DNA from: CAWIJJ01 sp963836425 | Lineage (GTDB): Bacteria; Acidobacteriota; Terriglobia; Bryobacterales; Bryobacteraceae | Reading direction: 5' to 3' | Assembly (NCBI GenBank): GCA_963836425.1 | Contig: CAWIJJ010000016.1 | Location: forward strand, 558,001 to 622,000 | DNA: 64,000 nt | Shown here: positions 1-8,393 of the stretch, piece by piece | Layout: each line of letters starts with the position of its first letter | Position numbering within the stretch: the first letter of the stretch is position 1 | Translations under genes and position numbers: made by a program | The notes under the pieces: generated by a model | Seen by the model: only the letters and a program-made list of their open reading frames with translations | Told to the model about the DNA's origin: nothing | Database searches by the model: none

Positions 1-485
1 TCATCGAGGTGAACGCGCGCGTGCAAGTCGAGCATCCGGTCACCGAATTCGTCACGGGCGTGGACATTGTGAAGGCCCAGATCCGGATCGCACAGGGCGA
101 AAAGCTGACCGATATTCTGCGCGGACCGGTGGAGATGCGCGGCCATTCGATCGAGTGCCGCATCAATGCGGAAAACCCGGACACGTTCGTGCCTTCGCCG
201 GGCAGGATTACGGGATTTCACGTGCCGGGCGGCATCGGCGTGCGCGTGGATACGTGGGCGTATACGGATTGCGTGGTGCCGCCGTTTTACGATTCGCTGC
301 TGGCCAAGCTGGTGACCTACGGAAACGATCGCACCGAAGCGATCCGGCGCATGCAGCGGGCGCTCGGCATGTTCATTGTGGAAGGAATTTATACGTCGAT
401 TCCGCTGCACCAGAAGATCATGGCCGACCCGGATTTCCAGGCCGGAACTTTCGACACGAATTTCATTAAGCGCTTCGGGAAGTAG
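1..485 (+). CDS. accC: Acetyl-CoA carboxylase biotin carboxylase subunit, C-terminal part
   Basis: The 5' part lies outside the window; the frame is open from base 3. Biotin carboxylase uses ATP and bicarbonate to carboxylate biotin on its carrier protein, the first step of fatty-acid synthesis. The fragment begins in the catalytic ATP-grasp signature: E-V-N-A-R-V-Q-V-E-H-P-V-T-E matches the family's ExNxRxQVEHxVTE motif, including the active-site Arg. It then runs through the C-terminal biotin-carboxylase domain (GHSIECRINAE, then PSPGRI) and ends in FGK, a normal family terminus. Propionyl-type carboxylases have extra C-terminal biotinyl domains; this one stops where stand-alone AccC does. 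The accB partner would lie upstream, outside the window. Confidence 0.93.
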   Translation, partial: IEVNARVQVEHPVTEFVTGVDIVKAQIRIAQGEKLTDILRGPVEMRGHSIECRINAENPDTFVPSPGRITGFHVPGGIGVRVDTWAYTDCVVPPFYDSLLAKLVTYGNDRTEAIRRMQRALGMFIVEGIYTSIPLHQKIMADPDFQAGTFDTNFIKRFGK

Positions 486-528
486 GGGCGGTAATGCGGC
501 CCGGCGGCCCGGCGCGGACGGAGGCCAG

Positions 529-2037
529 ATGACCAGAAGAGAGTTGCTGGGATCGGCGGCGCTGCCTTTTTTGGCGCGCGCGGCCGCGCCCGAACAGCCT
601 AACATCGTTTTCATGTACGCAGACGACCTCGGCTACGGCGACGTCTCCTGCTACGGCGCGCGGCGCGTGCGCACTCCGAATATCGATCGCATGGCCGCTT
701 CCGGCGTGCGCTTTACCCATGCCCACTCGCCTTCGGCTACCTGCACCCCGTCGCGATACGCGCTCATGACCGGTGAATATGCGTGGCGGCAGAAAGGCAC
801 GGGGGTTCTGCCGGGCGACGCTTCCCTGATCGTCAAGCCGGGCCGCTATACGTTGCCGGCGATGCTGCAAAAGGCCGGATACGCGACCGGCGTCGTCGGG
901 AAATGGCATCTCGGGTTGGGCGCGGGCAACATCGACTGGAACGGCGAGATCCGTCCGGGTCCGCTCGATGTCGGGTTCGACTACTGCTACCTGCTGCCTG
1001 CCACCGGCGACCGGACGCCGTGCGTCTTCGTCGAAAACCGGCGCGTGGTCGGACTCGACCCGAAGGACCCGATCACGGTGGCGTACGACAAGCCGGTTGG
1101 CAACGAGCCGACCGGAGCCGCCAATCCGGACCTGTTGAGGATGCGTCCCAGCCACGGCCATGACAACACGATCGTGAACGGCATCAGCCGCATCGGGTAC
1201 ATGAGCGGCGGCAAGGCGGCGCGCTGGGTGGATGAAGACATCGCGGATACGCTCACCTCGAAAGCGGCGTCGTACATCGAGCGGCAGGCGAAGGGAAAGC
1301 CGTTCTTCCTGTACTTCGCAACGCACGACATTCACGTGCCGCGCGTTCCCAATCAGCGATTTGTGGGCAAGAGCGGCATGGGTCCGCGCGGCGACGCGAT
1401 TGTCGAACTCGACTGGTCCGTCGGGCAGATCCTCGATACCCTCGAACGTCAGGGCTTGACGCGGAATACGCTATTCGTGTTTTCGAGCGATAACGGGCCC
1501 GTAGTGGACGACGGCTATCAGGACCGGGCGGTGGAACTGCTGGGCGATCACAAGCCGGCGGGACCGTATCGCGGCGGTAAGTACAGCGCCTACGACGGCG
1601 GCACGCGCGTGCCGTTCCTGGCCCGCTGGCCGGGCCGGATCAAGCCGGGTGTTTCCAACGCCCTGGTGAGCCAGATCGACCTGCTGGCGTCCTTTGCCAC
1701 CCTTACCGGACAGACGCTGCCGGCCGATGCCGCACCCGACAGCTTCAACGTGCTCCCGGCCCTGCTCGGAGAATCGCGCAACGCCCGGGAGAGCCTGGTG
1801 GAACATGCCGGGGCGCTATCGCTGATTTCCGGCGACTGGAAGGTTATCGAGGCGCACGCCGGCGCCAGGCGTAACCTGACCGGCAACGAACTCGGCAACG
1901 ATCCGCAGCCGCAACTGTTTCACTTGAGCGTGGATCCCGGCGAACAGGATAACGTGGCGAGCCAGAACCCGGAGAAGGTCAAGGAACTGCTCGCCACGCT
2001 CGGCCGAATGCGCGCGGCGGGACGCACTCGGCCGTAA
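529..2037 (+). CDS. Tat-exported arylsulfatase (S1 family)
   Basis: Predicted 502-residue sulfatase that hydrolyses sulfate esters in the periplasm or outside the cell. The start at 529 has a good ribosome site (GGAGG, about 5 bases upstream) and gives a twin-arginine leader (TRRELLG, then a hydrophobic stretch ending ARAAA). Metal ligands appear as ADDLGYGD (residues 31-38). The activation motif C-T-P-S-R has Cys72, which formylglycine-generating enzyme converts to formylglycine. GKWHLG and the later SSDNGP motif are also typical. An upstream in-frame extension into accC is an artefact of open GC-rich sequence. The natural substrate cannot be read from the sequence; sulfated polysaccharides are likely. 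A second Tat sulfatase lies at 43850-45364. Confidence 0.9.
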   Translation: MTRRELLGSAALPFLARAAAPEQPNIVFMYADDLGYGDVSCYGARRVRTPNIDRMAASGVRFTHAHSPSATCTPSRYALMTGEYAWRQKGTGVLPGDASLIVKPGRYTLPAMLQKAGYATGVVGKWHLGLGAGNIDWNGEIRPGPLDVGFDYCYLLPATGDRTPCVFVENRRVVGLDPKDPITVAYDKPVGNEPTGAANPDLLRMRPSHGHDNTIVNGISRIGYMSGGKAARWVDEDIADTLTSKAASYIERQAKGKPFFLYFATHDIHVPRVPNQRFVGKSGMGPRGDAIVELDWSVGQILDTLERQGLTRNTLFVFSSDNGPVVDDGYQDRAVELLGDHKPAGPYRGGKYSAYDGGTRVPFLARWPGRIKPGVSNALVSQIDLLASFATLTGQTLPADAAPDSFNVLPALLGESRNARESLVEHAGALSLISGDWKVIEAHAGARRNLTGNELGNDPQPQLFHLSVDPGEQDNVASQNPEKVKELLATLGRMRAAGRTRP

Positions 2038-2046
2038 GTCGGAGGG

Positions 2047-3117
2047 TCAGGCGGCGGCGGATGCCGTGCCCTCGCGCTCTTTTGGCTCCTCGCGCTCTTT
2101 GAAGAAGATCAGCCCCGCGCGCGCGTTGTCGAAGTCCACCGTGATCCGGTCGCCTTCCTGAAGTTGTCCGGTGGCGATCAGGTTCGAAATCGGGCTTACC
2201 AGCCGGCGCTCGATGGCCCGTTTCAGGTGCCGGGCTCCGTAACGCGGATCGGTGCCTTCCCTCAGCAGCAGGGCGCGCGCGCCGCCGCTCACCTCGAGCG
2301 CGATGCGCCTTGACGCGGTGGCGTGCATCAGGCGCGTGCGCACCTGTTCGAGCTCGAGGTCGAGGATGCGCTGCAATTCGGCCTCGCCGAGCGGCCGGAA
2401 CGTCACGATGCTGTCCAGCCGGTTGAGGAACTCCGGGGTGAAGCGGCGCCGCGCGGCCTCCACTCCGGCGCGCGACATCTTGCCGTTCACTTCTTCCTGT
2501 TCAAGCGCGGGCTGATTGAAGCCGAGCTTCGGCCGCACAATGGATTCCATCTCCCCCGCGCCCAGGTTGCTGGTCAGCACGATGATGGCGCGGGAGAAGT
2601 CCACGTGACGGTTGTCGCCGAGCGTGAGCGACCCCTTGTCGAGGATTCCGAGCAGCAGGTTCCACAGCGCGTCGCTCGCTTTCTCCACTTCGTCGAACAG
2701 CACGAAGCTGAGCTTCAGGTTTTCGGTGTGGAACTGATCCAGGTTCTCCTGGCAGAGCAGCGGGCGCGTTTCCCGATGGCCCAGGTATCCGGGAGGCGAG
2801 CCGACCAGCTTGGCGATCTCGTGACTGTGCTGGAATTCGGCGCAGTCAATTTTGAGGAGCGCGCGCGGATCACCCGCGAGGCTTTCGGCCAGGGCTTCCA
2901 CCGTCCGGGTCTTACCCGATCCGGTGGGTCCGAGAAACAGCAGGCTTCCTACCGGGCGCGCCGGGTTGGACATCCCGGCCAGGAAAGTTTGATAGAGCCC
3001 CACCACCTGGCGAACCGCTTCATCCTGACCGACAATCCGGCAGCTCAAATCCTTCTCGAGCGCCGCGGCGCCTTTCCCCATCAACGTCGGATCCAACAAC
3101 ATCCTCGGTGTGGCCAT
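2047..3117 (-). CDS. Stand-alone ClpB/ClpA D2-like AAA+ ATPase
   Basis: 356-residue AAA+ protein resembling the second ATPase module of ClpA/ClpB. Walker A is GPTGSGKT (63-70), Walker B is FVLFDEVE (138-145), the pore-loop region is GSPPGYLGH (107-114), sensor 1 is TSNLGA, and the sensor-2 arginine is in the YGARHLKR stretch of the C-terminal small domain. ClpB is about 860 residues with an N domain, D1, a coiled-coil middle domain and D2; here only D2 and its small domain are present, preceded by about 25 residues. No Zn finger (ClpX) or ClpP-binding loop was recognised. It probably remodels or unfolds proteins as a hexamer, but its partner is unknown. It is convergent with the sulfatase, with 9 bases between stop codons. 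Confidence 0.82.
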   Translation of the reverse strand: MATPRMLLDPTLMGKGAAALEKDLSCRIVGQDEAVRQVVGLYQTFLAGMSNPARPVGSLLFLGPTGSGKTRTVEALAESLAGDPRALLKIDCAEFQHSHEIAKLVGSPPGYLGHRETRPLLCQENLDQFHTENLKLSFVLFDEVEKASDALWNLLLGILDKGSLTLGDNRHVDFSRAIIVLTSNLGAGEMESIVRPKLGFNQPALEQEEVNGKMSRAGVEAARRRFTPEFLNRLDSIVTFRPLGEAELQRILDLELEQVRTRLMHATASRRIALEVSGGARALLLREGTDPRYGARHLKRAIERRLVSPISNLIATGQLQEGDRITVDFDNARAGLIFFKEREEPKEREGTASAAA

Positions 3118-3216
3118 TGCCGTTCCCTCCTGTTTAATTGGACGGCGGAAAGGCAGTTGAAATTGTAAAGGTTTGTGTTGGATTTCGTCTAAAAAGCCCC
3201 TTTGAGATTAAAAAGC

Positions 3217-3222
3217 GATAAT
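3217..3222 (+). promoter_or_regulatory. Probable -10 element of cupin gene, leaderless
   Basis: GATAAT lies 8 bases before the ATG at 3231. There is no Shine-Dalgarno sequence between them and no convincing -35 box at 17 bp spacing. Transcription would start at or next to the ATG. Confidence 0.4.
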
Positions 3223-3230
3223 AGTGGCTT

Positions 3231-3674
3231 ATGATCATAGCCGATCTCGCGCAAATCGCCGGGCGCACGTACCCGGCGCGCCGCCGAACGCAAAACCTGG
3301 TGGGAGGCATGAGCCCGATCCAGGCGGAGAACTTCTCCATGGGCCACGTCACGCTGGAGCCGGACGGCGGGCAGGTGCCCTGGCACAATCAGCAGCAGGA
3401 GGAGATTTATTTCGTCGTGGAAGGCGAAGGCGAGATGTGCCTCGGCGAGGAGCGGCGGACGGTTTCCGCGGGGCAGGCGGTGTACATTCCGCCCACTACA
3501 TTTCACCAGTTGACCAATACCGGCTCCGTGCCGATGCGCATGATCTACTGCTACGGTCCGGCGGGCGACGTGGCGCACTGGCGCCAGGAACTCGAGGGCA
3601 CGCTGCCCCGCGCCGGAGTCGAGGCGCCGCCATTGCCCGAAGGCGCCCGGCCGCAGTGCACGGAGAAACCATGA
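3231..3674 (+). CDS. Cupin-domain protein
   Basis: 147-residue single-domain cupin. The conserved barrel core is visible: W-H-N-Q-Q-Q-E-E-I-Y-F-V-V-E-G-E-G (cupin motif 1, with metal ligands normally His and Glu; one His is replaced by Gln) and, later, GQAVYIPPTTFHQLTN (motif 2, with the His). It could bind a sugar or act as a small isomerase or dioxygenase; the sequence does not decide. Its stop overlaps the next start (ATGA), so it is translationally coupled to the Gfo/Idh/MocA oxidoreductase. That suggests a joint role in carbohydrate turnover. Confidence 0.82.
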   Translation: MIIADLAQIAGRTYPARRRTQNLVGGMSPIQAENFSMGHVTLEPDGGQVPWHNQQQEEIYFVVEGEGEMCLGEERRTVSAGQAVYIPPTTFHQLTNTGSVPMRMIYCYGPAGDVAHWRQELEGTLPRAGVEAPPLPEGARPQCTEKP

Positions 3675-4822
3675 CCGTCCTTCCCGTTGGTGTGATCCTC
3701 AATGGCGTCACCGGACGCATGGGTTTGAATCAGCACTTGCGGCGGTCATTGTACCCGCTGGTGAAACAGGGCGGTCTCGCTTTGAGCGATAAAGAGGCGA
3801 TTCTCCCGAAACTGCTGCTGGTGGGGCGTAGCCCCAATAAACTCGAGGCGATTTCCAGGGAGTGCGGCGGCCTGCCCTGGACGACGCGCCTCGACGAAGC
3901 GCTGCAAAATCCGGATTACAGCATTTACTTCGACGCCCAGACCACCGACCGCCGCGCACCGGCCGTGCGCGATGCGGTTGCAGCCGGGAAGCACGTCTAC
4001 TGCGAAAAACCGATTTCCGAGAGCCTCGAGACCGCGCTGGAACTCTATCGCCTGGCGGAGAAGGCCGGCGTTAAACACGGCGTGGTGCAGGACAAGCTCT
4101 GGCTTCCCGGGATGCTGAAACTCCAGACGCTCCGCGAGCTCGGCTTTTTCGGCCGAATCCTCTCGGTGCGCGGCGAATTCGGGTACTGGGTCTTCGAAGG
4201 GGACACGGTGCCCGCGCAGCGCCCCTCGTGGAATTACCGCAAAGAGGACGGCGGCGGCATCATTCTGGACATGTTGTGCCACTGGCGGTATGTGCTCGAC
4301 AACCTGTTCGGGGAGGTGAAGGCCGTCTCGTGCCTGGGCGCGACACACGTGCCGGAGCGCGTGGACGAATCGGGCCAGACGTACGCCTGCACGGCGGACG
4401 ATTCGGCCTATGCCACCTTTCAACTCGAAGGTGGCGTGGTGGCGCATTTCAACTCCTCCTGGTGCGTGCGTGTCCGCCGCGACGACCTGTTGACGCTTCA
4501 GGTGGACGGCACGAAGGGGAGCGCCGTGGCCGGACTTCGTCACTGCTGGATCCAGCACTACGGCGGGACGCCGCGCCCGGTGTGGAATCCGGACATAGAA
4601 AGCCCGCTCGATTACTTCGACGGGTGGCAGAAGGTGCCGGAGCAGACCAGCTTCGACAACGCTTTCAAACGCCAGTGGGAGCTGTTCCTGCGGCACGTGG
4701 TGAAAGACGAACCGTTCCGCTGGAGTCTGCTCGAGGGCGCCAAGGGGGTGCAACTGGCGGAAAAAGGTCTCGAATCCTGGCGCAAGCGGGCGTGGGTGGA
4801 CGTGCCGGAACTCAGCGGCTGA
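3671..4822 (+). CDS. Gfo/Idh/MocA-family NAD(P)-dependent oxidoreductase
   Basis: 383-residue oxidoreductase. The N-terminal Rossmann fold opens with VILNGVTGRMG, a variant of the glycine-rich loop, and the family's catalytic EKP signature is present as YCEKPIS. The C-terminal part is the usual open-faced beta-sheet domain that binds the sugar. Family members oxidise or epimerise sugars, inositol or glucose derivatives using NAD(P). The ATG at 3671 overlaps the cupin stop, so the two genes form a small operon. Substrate not determinable. Like many environmental homologues it has no export signal and should be cytoplasmic. Confidence 0.85.
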   Translation: MTVLPVGVILNGVTGRMGLNQHLRRSLYPLVKQGGLALSDKEAILPKLLLVGRSPNKLEAISRECGGLPWTTRLDEALQNPDYSIYFDAQTTDRRAPAVRDAVAAGKHVYCEKPISESLETALELYRLAEKAGVKHGVVQDKLWLPGMLKLQTLRELGFFGRILSVRGEFGYWVFEGDTVPAQRPSWNYRKEDGGGIILDMLCHWRYVLDNLFGEVKAVSCLGATHVPERVDESGQTYACTADDSAYATFQLEGGVVAHFNSSWCVRVRRDDLLTLQVDGTKGSAVAGLRHCWIQHYGGTPRPVWNPDIESPLDYFDGWQKVPEQTSFDNAFKRQWELFLRHVVKDEPFRWSLLEGAKGVQLAEKGLESWRKRAWVDVPELSG

Positions 4823-4831
4823 TCCGGCCTT

Positions 4832-5434
4832 TCACCTGCCGTCGTATATGGTTTTGGTCCACGCTATCGCGGCGCCGACGCCGGCTCCGAGACCAGCTCC
4901 CATGCCGGCAGTGGCCCCGATAAGTGGGGCTGGACTCTCGTTTGGGCCGTAGGTGTCGCTGCTTCTCAGGATAAAAATCCCGAAGAGGACCGCGCCGCCT
5001 ATAGCCCCGATCAAGGCGGTTGGTCCACGCCGTTTCGAAGTGACGCGCATCACTTCGTTGCGGCCGATTGCCGTCATCGCCCGCGTTTCGGCGAACACCA
5101 GGAAATTATCGTGGCGGTCGATTTCCTGGACGACACCTTGCAGGACATCTCCTTTGCGCAACGCGATCTCGACAGCTTCGCCACGGGCGAAATTAGACCC
5201 GTTGGTCATGTCTCCAAATTTGACTCGAATCCAGTTCTTTTCTTCCGCAAGAGTCAGGCCGTCCAGCCCGAACTGCTGGATCCTGCCTTTCAGGACACGC
5301 CCGTCCCGAAGGTGTACTTTGACATTTTGCAGATTCTTGACCCTGCTTAGGCTGTCCCAGTTTCGGGAGTCGCCGGGCGCCGCGCAAGCCGGAATCGCCG
5401 CGACCAGGCAGAACGCAAATAACGCAGAACGCAT
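4832..5434 (-). CDS. Exported protein with glycine-rich C-terminal membrane segment
   Basis: 200-residue protein not assigned to a named family. It has a clear signal peptide (MRSALFAFCLVAAIPACAA). A beta-rich middle resembles an SH3-like or Sm-like fold: VKVHLRDGRVLKGRI recurs in weaker form as LRKGDVLQGVV. The C-terminal half has two hydrophobic, glycine-zipper-like stretches (ALIGAIGGAVLFGIFIL and AGMGAGLGAGVGAAIAW). The start has a GGAGG ribosome site. Probably a periplasmic or membrane-associated structural protein of acidobacterial type. It is convergent with the oxidoreductase at 3671-4822. Confidence 0.7.
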   Translation of the reverse strand: MRSALFAFCLVAAIPACAAPGDSRNWDSLSRVKNLQNVKVHLRDGRVLKGRIQQFGLDGLTLAEEKNWIRVKFGDMTNGSNFARGEAVEIALRKGDVLQGVVQEIDRHDNFLVFAETRAMTAIGRNEVMRVTSKRRGPTALIGAIGGAVLFGIFILRSSDTYGPNESPAPLIGATAGMGAGLGAGVGAAIAWTKTIYDGR

Positions 5435-5520
5435 CGGGCTGCCTCCATTGGTTCTTGGAACCCGCGTCCACGGTAGCGCCGCCGGAGACGGCGAGTGTCA
5501 TGATTTAGCAAAGTTAATGT

Positions 5521-6267
5521 CTACAGGCGGTTGATCAGGCTGGCCACATAGCCAGCACCGAAACCGTTGTCGATATTCACCACGGTGACGTTGCTTGCGC
5601 AGCTGTTGAGCATACCGAGGAGGGCGGCGAGGCCGTTGAAACTCGCGCCATAACCGATGCTGGTGGGAACAGCGATCACGGGGCAGGAGACCAGACCGCC
5701 CACTGCGCTCGGAAGCGCGCCTTCCATTCCGGCGCAGACCACCACGACGCGGGCTTCGGTGAGGCGTTCCCGATGGTGCATCAGACGGTGGATGCCAGCC
5801 ACTCCGATGTCGTGTATAGCGTCCACTTCGTTGCCCATGGTTTCAGCCGTGGCCTGGGCTTCTTCGGCGACGGGCATATCGCTGGTGCCCGCGCAGACGA
5901 CAGCTATCTTGCCTTTACCCAATGGCTTGCGGTCGCGCCAGAAACGAATGATGCCGGAAAGTTCGAGGTATTCGGCGCCCGGAAGCCTCTCTGTGACCAG
6001 TGCCGCGCAGGTGCGGTCAGCCCGGGTGATGAGCACATTGGGCGAGTGGACCAGAAGCCGTTCGGCGATCGCTACTACCTGCTCCGGTGTTTTCCCTTTC
6101 GCAAAAACAACCTCGGGCATACCGTGCCGGATGGCGCGATGGTGATCGATTTTCGCGAAGCCGAGGTCCTCAAACGGCAGATGGCGGACGCGGGCGACGG
6201 CGCCATCGATGTCGATTTTGCCCTCACGAACCTGCGTAAACAATAACCTCAGGTCGTCCTGATCCAT
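5521..6267 (-). CDS. larB: Nickel-pincer cofactor biosynthesis protein LarB
   Basis: 248-residue LarB. The N-terminal part has the short family-specific region (GFAKIDHHRAIRHGMPEVVF). The C-terminal half is PurE-like (AIR carboxylase fold), with VVCAGTSDMPVAEEA, VVCAGMEGALPSAVGGL and PTSIGYGASFNGL. LarB carboxylates and hydrolyses nicotinic acid adenine dinucleotide to give P2CMN, the first step toward the nickel-pincer nucleotide used by lactate racemase-like enzymes. No larC, larE or larA is next to it, so the rest of the pathway would be elsewhere, or the gene serves another enzyme of the LarA superfamily. Confidence 0.9.
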   Translation of the reverse strand: MDQDDLRLLFTQVREGKIDIDGAVARVRHLPFEDLGFAKIDHHRAIRHGMPEVVFAKGKTPEQVVAIAERLLVHSPNVLITRADRTCAALVTERLPGAEYLELSGIIRFWRDRKPLGKGKIAVVCAGTSDMPVAEEAQATAETMGNEVDAIHDIGVAGIHRLMHHRERLTEARVVVVCAGMEGALPSAVGGLVSCPVIAVPTSIGYGASFNGLAALLGMLNSCASNVTVVNIDNGFGAGYVASLINRL

Positions 6268-6376
6268 TCCGACAGAATACCAGAGCGATGTTTTCAGGCG
6301 AAGACCCTAGGCCCCTTAGGACTTGAGGGCACAAAGTAATCTGTAGTTCTATTGTTCTTTTGAAGCTTTCGAGCTA

Positions 6377-6404
6377 TTGTTCCACACAGCACGTTTATTA
6401 ATAT
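6377..6404 (+). promoter_or_regulatory. Possible promoter of PilZ gene
   Basis: TTGTTC (6377-6382), a 16-base spacer, then TAATAT (6399-6404), 9 bases before the ATG at 6414. This sits in an AT-rich divergent gap. An AGGA ribosome site lies between the -10 and the start, so the gene is not clearly leaderless. Confidence 0.35.
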
Positions 6405-6413
6405 AGGATTGGA

Positions 6414-6776
6414 ATGACTCCAGGTACTGAACAGGAAGGCCCGCCCCTGACGGGAACCCTCGAGCGGAGAGGAACCGGCCGGTTTCCTTTGAAGGAAGAT
6501 GTCCGTTACAAACTCCTGCAAAGTAAGTCAATGCAGGTAAGCGGCTCTGGGCAGACATTGAACATCGGAAGCGGAGGAATCCTCTTCACGACCGAGGAGC
6601 AATTGCCGTTAGGCCGCATCGTAGAGCTATCGGTGAATTGGCCCGCTCGCCTGGGTGGGACTTGCCCGCTGAAATTCGTGGCCATCGGGAGGGTGATCCG
6701 CTCCGAAGCGGATCGCGCGGCAGTCCGCATCGAGCGCTACGAGTTCAAGACTCGAGGCAGTGTACTCTCAAGCTGA
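6414..6776 (+). CDS. PilZ-domain protein
   Basis: 120-residue single PilZ domain, a family that binds cyclic di-GMP and controls motility or exopolysaccharide. The arginine motif RGTGR is present near residue 20. The second motif reads N-I-G-S-G-G where the consensus is [D/N]-x-S-x-x-G, so the usual Ser is a Gly. Nucleotide binding is therefore plausible but not certain. The gene stands alone, divergent from larB, so its effector partner is not evident. A second PilZ gene with intact motifs lies at 56874-57230. Confidence 0.75.
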   Translation: MTPGTEQEGPPLTGTLERRGTGRFPLKEDVRYKLLQSKSMQVSGSGQTLNIGSGGILFTTEEQLPLGRIVELSVNWPARLGGTCPLKFVAIGRVIRSEADRAAVRIERYEFKTRGSVLSS

Positions 6777-6779
6777 AAA

Positions 6780-7178
6780 CTATCCGTCGCGATTTACGGA
6801 TGCGGGCGAGAACGCCGGCAGACAGATGGCGATGTATTCCGCGCCGCCTTCGTCTGGAGTACTGTAGCGGATCCATTCCCCGGGATGCGTCACTACCGCC
6901 TGTCCAGCCTGGACATCGATCATTCCGCCCTCGTATTCGACGCGTAGCGTGCCCCGAAGCACCACCGTATACTCCCGAAACTCAGGCGTCTGCCCAGGTT
7001 CGATCCACCCGCCGGGACTGCGCATATGCGCCACGCTCAATTCCGTGGTTTGGGAATTTATCCGGCCGAAGTATTCGTCGATCAACTTGGGTTTATTTCC
7101 GGCGGCTTCGATCCTGGTTGGACCGGTAATGTGTGTAGGCAGATTGCTACCCCCCAACGTCGCTATGTTAACAGGCAT
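6780..7178 (-). CDS. Cupin-domain protein
   Basis: 132-residue cupin. Visible elements are TPEFREYTVVLRGTLRVEYEGG (motif 1) and GQAVVTHPGEWIRYSTPDE (motif 2). The usual metal-binding His pair of motif 1 is not obvious, so it may be a non-metal or atypical cupin. Function unknown. It is convergent with the PilZ gene (3 bases between stops) and divergent from the small HTH-like protein at 7264. Confidence 0.7.
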   Translation of the reverse strand: MPVNIATLGGSNLPTHITGPTRIEAAGNKPKLIDEYFGRINSQTTELSVAHMRSPGGWIEPGQTPEFREYTVVLRGTLRVEYEGGMIDVQAGQAVVTHPGEWIRYSTPDEGGAEYIAICLPAFSPASVNRDG

Positions 7179-7213
7179 CCCGCGGACCGCCTGGAGAGCG
7201 GTCAGAATCGGAC

Positions 7214-7243
7214 TTGCCGGGCGGTTGATCTCGTCGGTATACT
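7214..7243 (+). promoter_or_regulatory. Promoter of small HTH-like gene
   Basis: TTGCCG (7214-7219), an 18-base spacer and TATACT (7238-7243), 20 bases before the ATG at 7264. A reasonable sigma-70-type promoter. Confidence 0.45.
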
Positions 7244-7263
7244 GGCAATTCGCTGAGACGTTT

Positions 7264-7530
7264 ATGACGGCGAGAGATGAGTTCGATCCATTAGCTCCGC
7301 AACGGGAAGCAGCATTCTTTTACGGCCTTTTCCTCAGGGGACACGATGTAGAAACACTGCGCCAGGACATTGACGTTCCTCGCTCCACAATCGACAAGTG
7401 GATGAAAGCAAGGGACTTCGAAGCCTCATTCCGGGAAAATCTGAATCGCGTGTACGCCTACCGGAAGCAAGTGCTGGCAATCTTCGACGGCCTGGTTTCC
7501 AACGAACAACTGCGGCCGCGGCTGCAGTAG
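7264..7530 (+). CDS. Small helix-turn-helix-like protein
   Basis: 88-residue protein. Residues about 27-48 (GHDVETLRQDIDVPRSTIDKW) have the look of a helix-turn-helix or homeodomain-like DNA-binding unit, with a short charged C-terminal helix. Longer in-frame openings upstream run through the antisense of the cupin and are not coding. Possibly a small regulator or a transposase-type HTH relic, but there is no IS context. It is convergent with proC. Confidence 0.5.
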   Translation: MTARDEFDPLAPQREAAFFYGLFLRGHDVETLRQDIDVPRSTIDKWMKARDFEASFRENLNRVYAYRKQVLAIFDGLVSNEQLRPRLQ

Positions 7531-7580
7531 TCCTTTTCTCCGGAAACATCCCCAGAATGTATGCGCGGGGACAACTGCGC

Positions 7581-8393
7581 CTACTTGGGGTCGCCCAGGT
7601 GGGAGGCGGTCTTGGTCGCCTCCTCCACTGCCCGCGCCAGCACCGACCGGATCCTTCCATCCTCCAGCATCAAAAGGCCGGCGATCGTACACCCGGCGGG
7701 AGTGGTAACATCGTCCCGCAGAGAAGCGGGATGGCGGCCGGTTGCCAGCACCATGCGCGCCGCTCCCAGTGCGGTCTGCGCTACCAGGGTCAGGGCCATA
7801 TGACGGGGCAGCCCCACCCGCACTCCCGCGTCAGCCAGCGCTTCCATGATCAGGAACTGGTACGCCGGTCCGCTGCCGCTCAGTGCCGTGACGGCGTTGA
7901 AGTGGTGCTCGTCGAGCGGGACGCACTTGCCGACGGCGGAAAAGATCGCCTCCGCCATGTCCAGGTGGCGGCGGGCGGCATGTTTACCGGCGCACACCAC
8001 GGTCATCCCCTCTCCCACCACGCAAGCGGTATTCGGCATGGCGCGGACCACCGGGTTGGCGGTTCCGAGCAGCGACTCGATGCGGTCGGTAGAAACGCCC
8101 GCGAGAATGGAAACAATGAGCGTATCCGGCCGCAGGCCGCCTCGTTTGAGCGCCGTGGTCACTGCCGGCGCATCGCCCGGTTTCACACACATCAGGATCA
8201 GGTCCGACTCGCCGATGCGGTGGTAGTAGTCGGTGGTAGACGGAATCTCGAGATTCTCGCAGGCAGCGGTGTTCTTGTCTCCGGCCCACAGCTTTTCCCG
8301 GTCCACCATGCCGGTGGAAAGCAGGCCTCGAATGATCGTCCGGCCCATGACACCGGCTCCGATAATCCCGATGTTTGTGCTGGCAAGTATCAT
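7581..8393 (-). CDS. proC: Pyrroline-5-carboxylate reductase
   Basis: 270-residue enzyme that reduces 1-pyrroline-5-carboxylate to proline with NAD(P)H, the last step of proline synthesis. The Rossmann loop IGIIGAGVMG is near the N-terminus. CVKPGD, MPNTACVVGEG, LSGSGPAYQF and the C-terminal signature (DDVTTPAGCTIAGL) are all standard ProC landmarks. Its start codon lies immediately downstream of the bcp stop (zero spacing), so gatB-bcp-proC is one minus-strand operon. Confidence 0.95.
   Translation of the reverse strand: MILASTNIGIIGAGVMGRTIIRGLLSTGMVDREKLWAGDKNTAACENLEIPSTTDYYHRIGESDLILMCVKPGDAPAVTTALKRGGLRPDTLIVSILAGVSTDRIESLLGTANPVVRAMPNTACVVGEGMTVVCAGKHAARRHLDMAEAIFSAVGKCVPLDEHHFNAVTALSGSGPAYQFLIMEALADAGVRVGLPRHMALTLVAQTALGAARMVLATGRHPASLRDDVTTPAGCTIAGLLMLEDGRIRSVLARAVEEATKTASHLGDPK

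Noticed and set aside
3224..3670. Extended N-terminus for the Gfo/Idh/MocA gene through the cupin region
   Set aside because: The cupin frame is the real one there; the oxidoreductase begins with an ATG overlapping the cupin stop.
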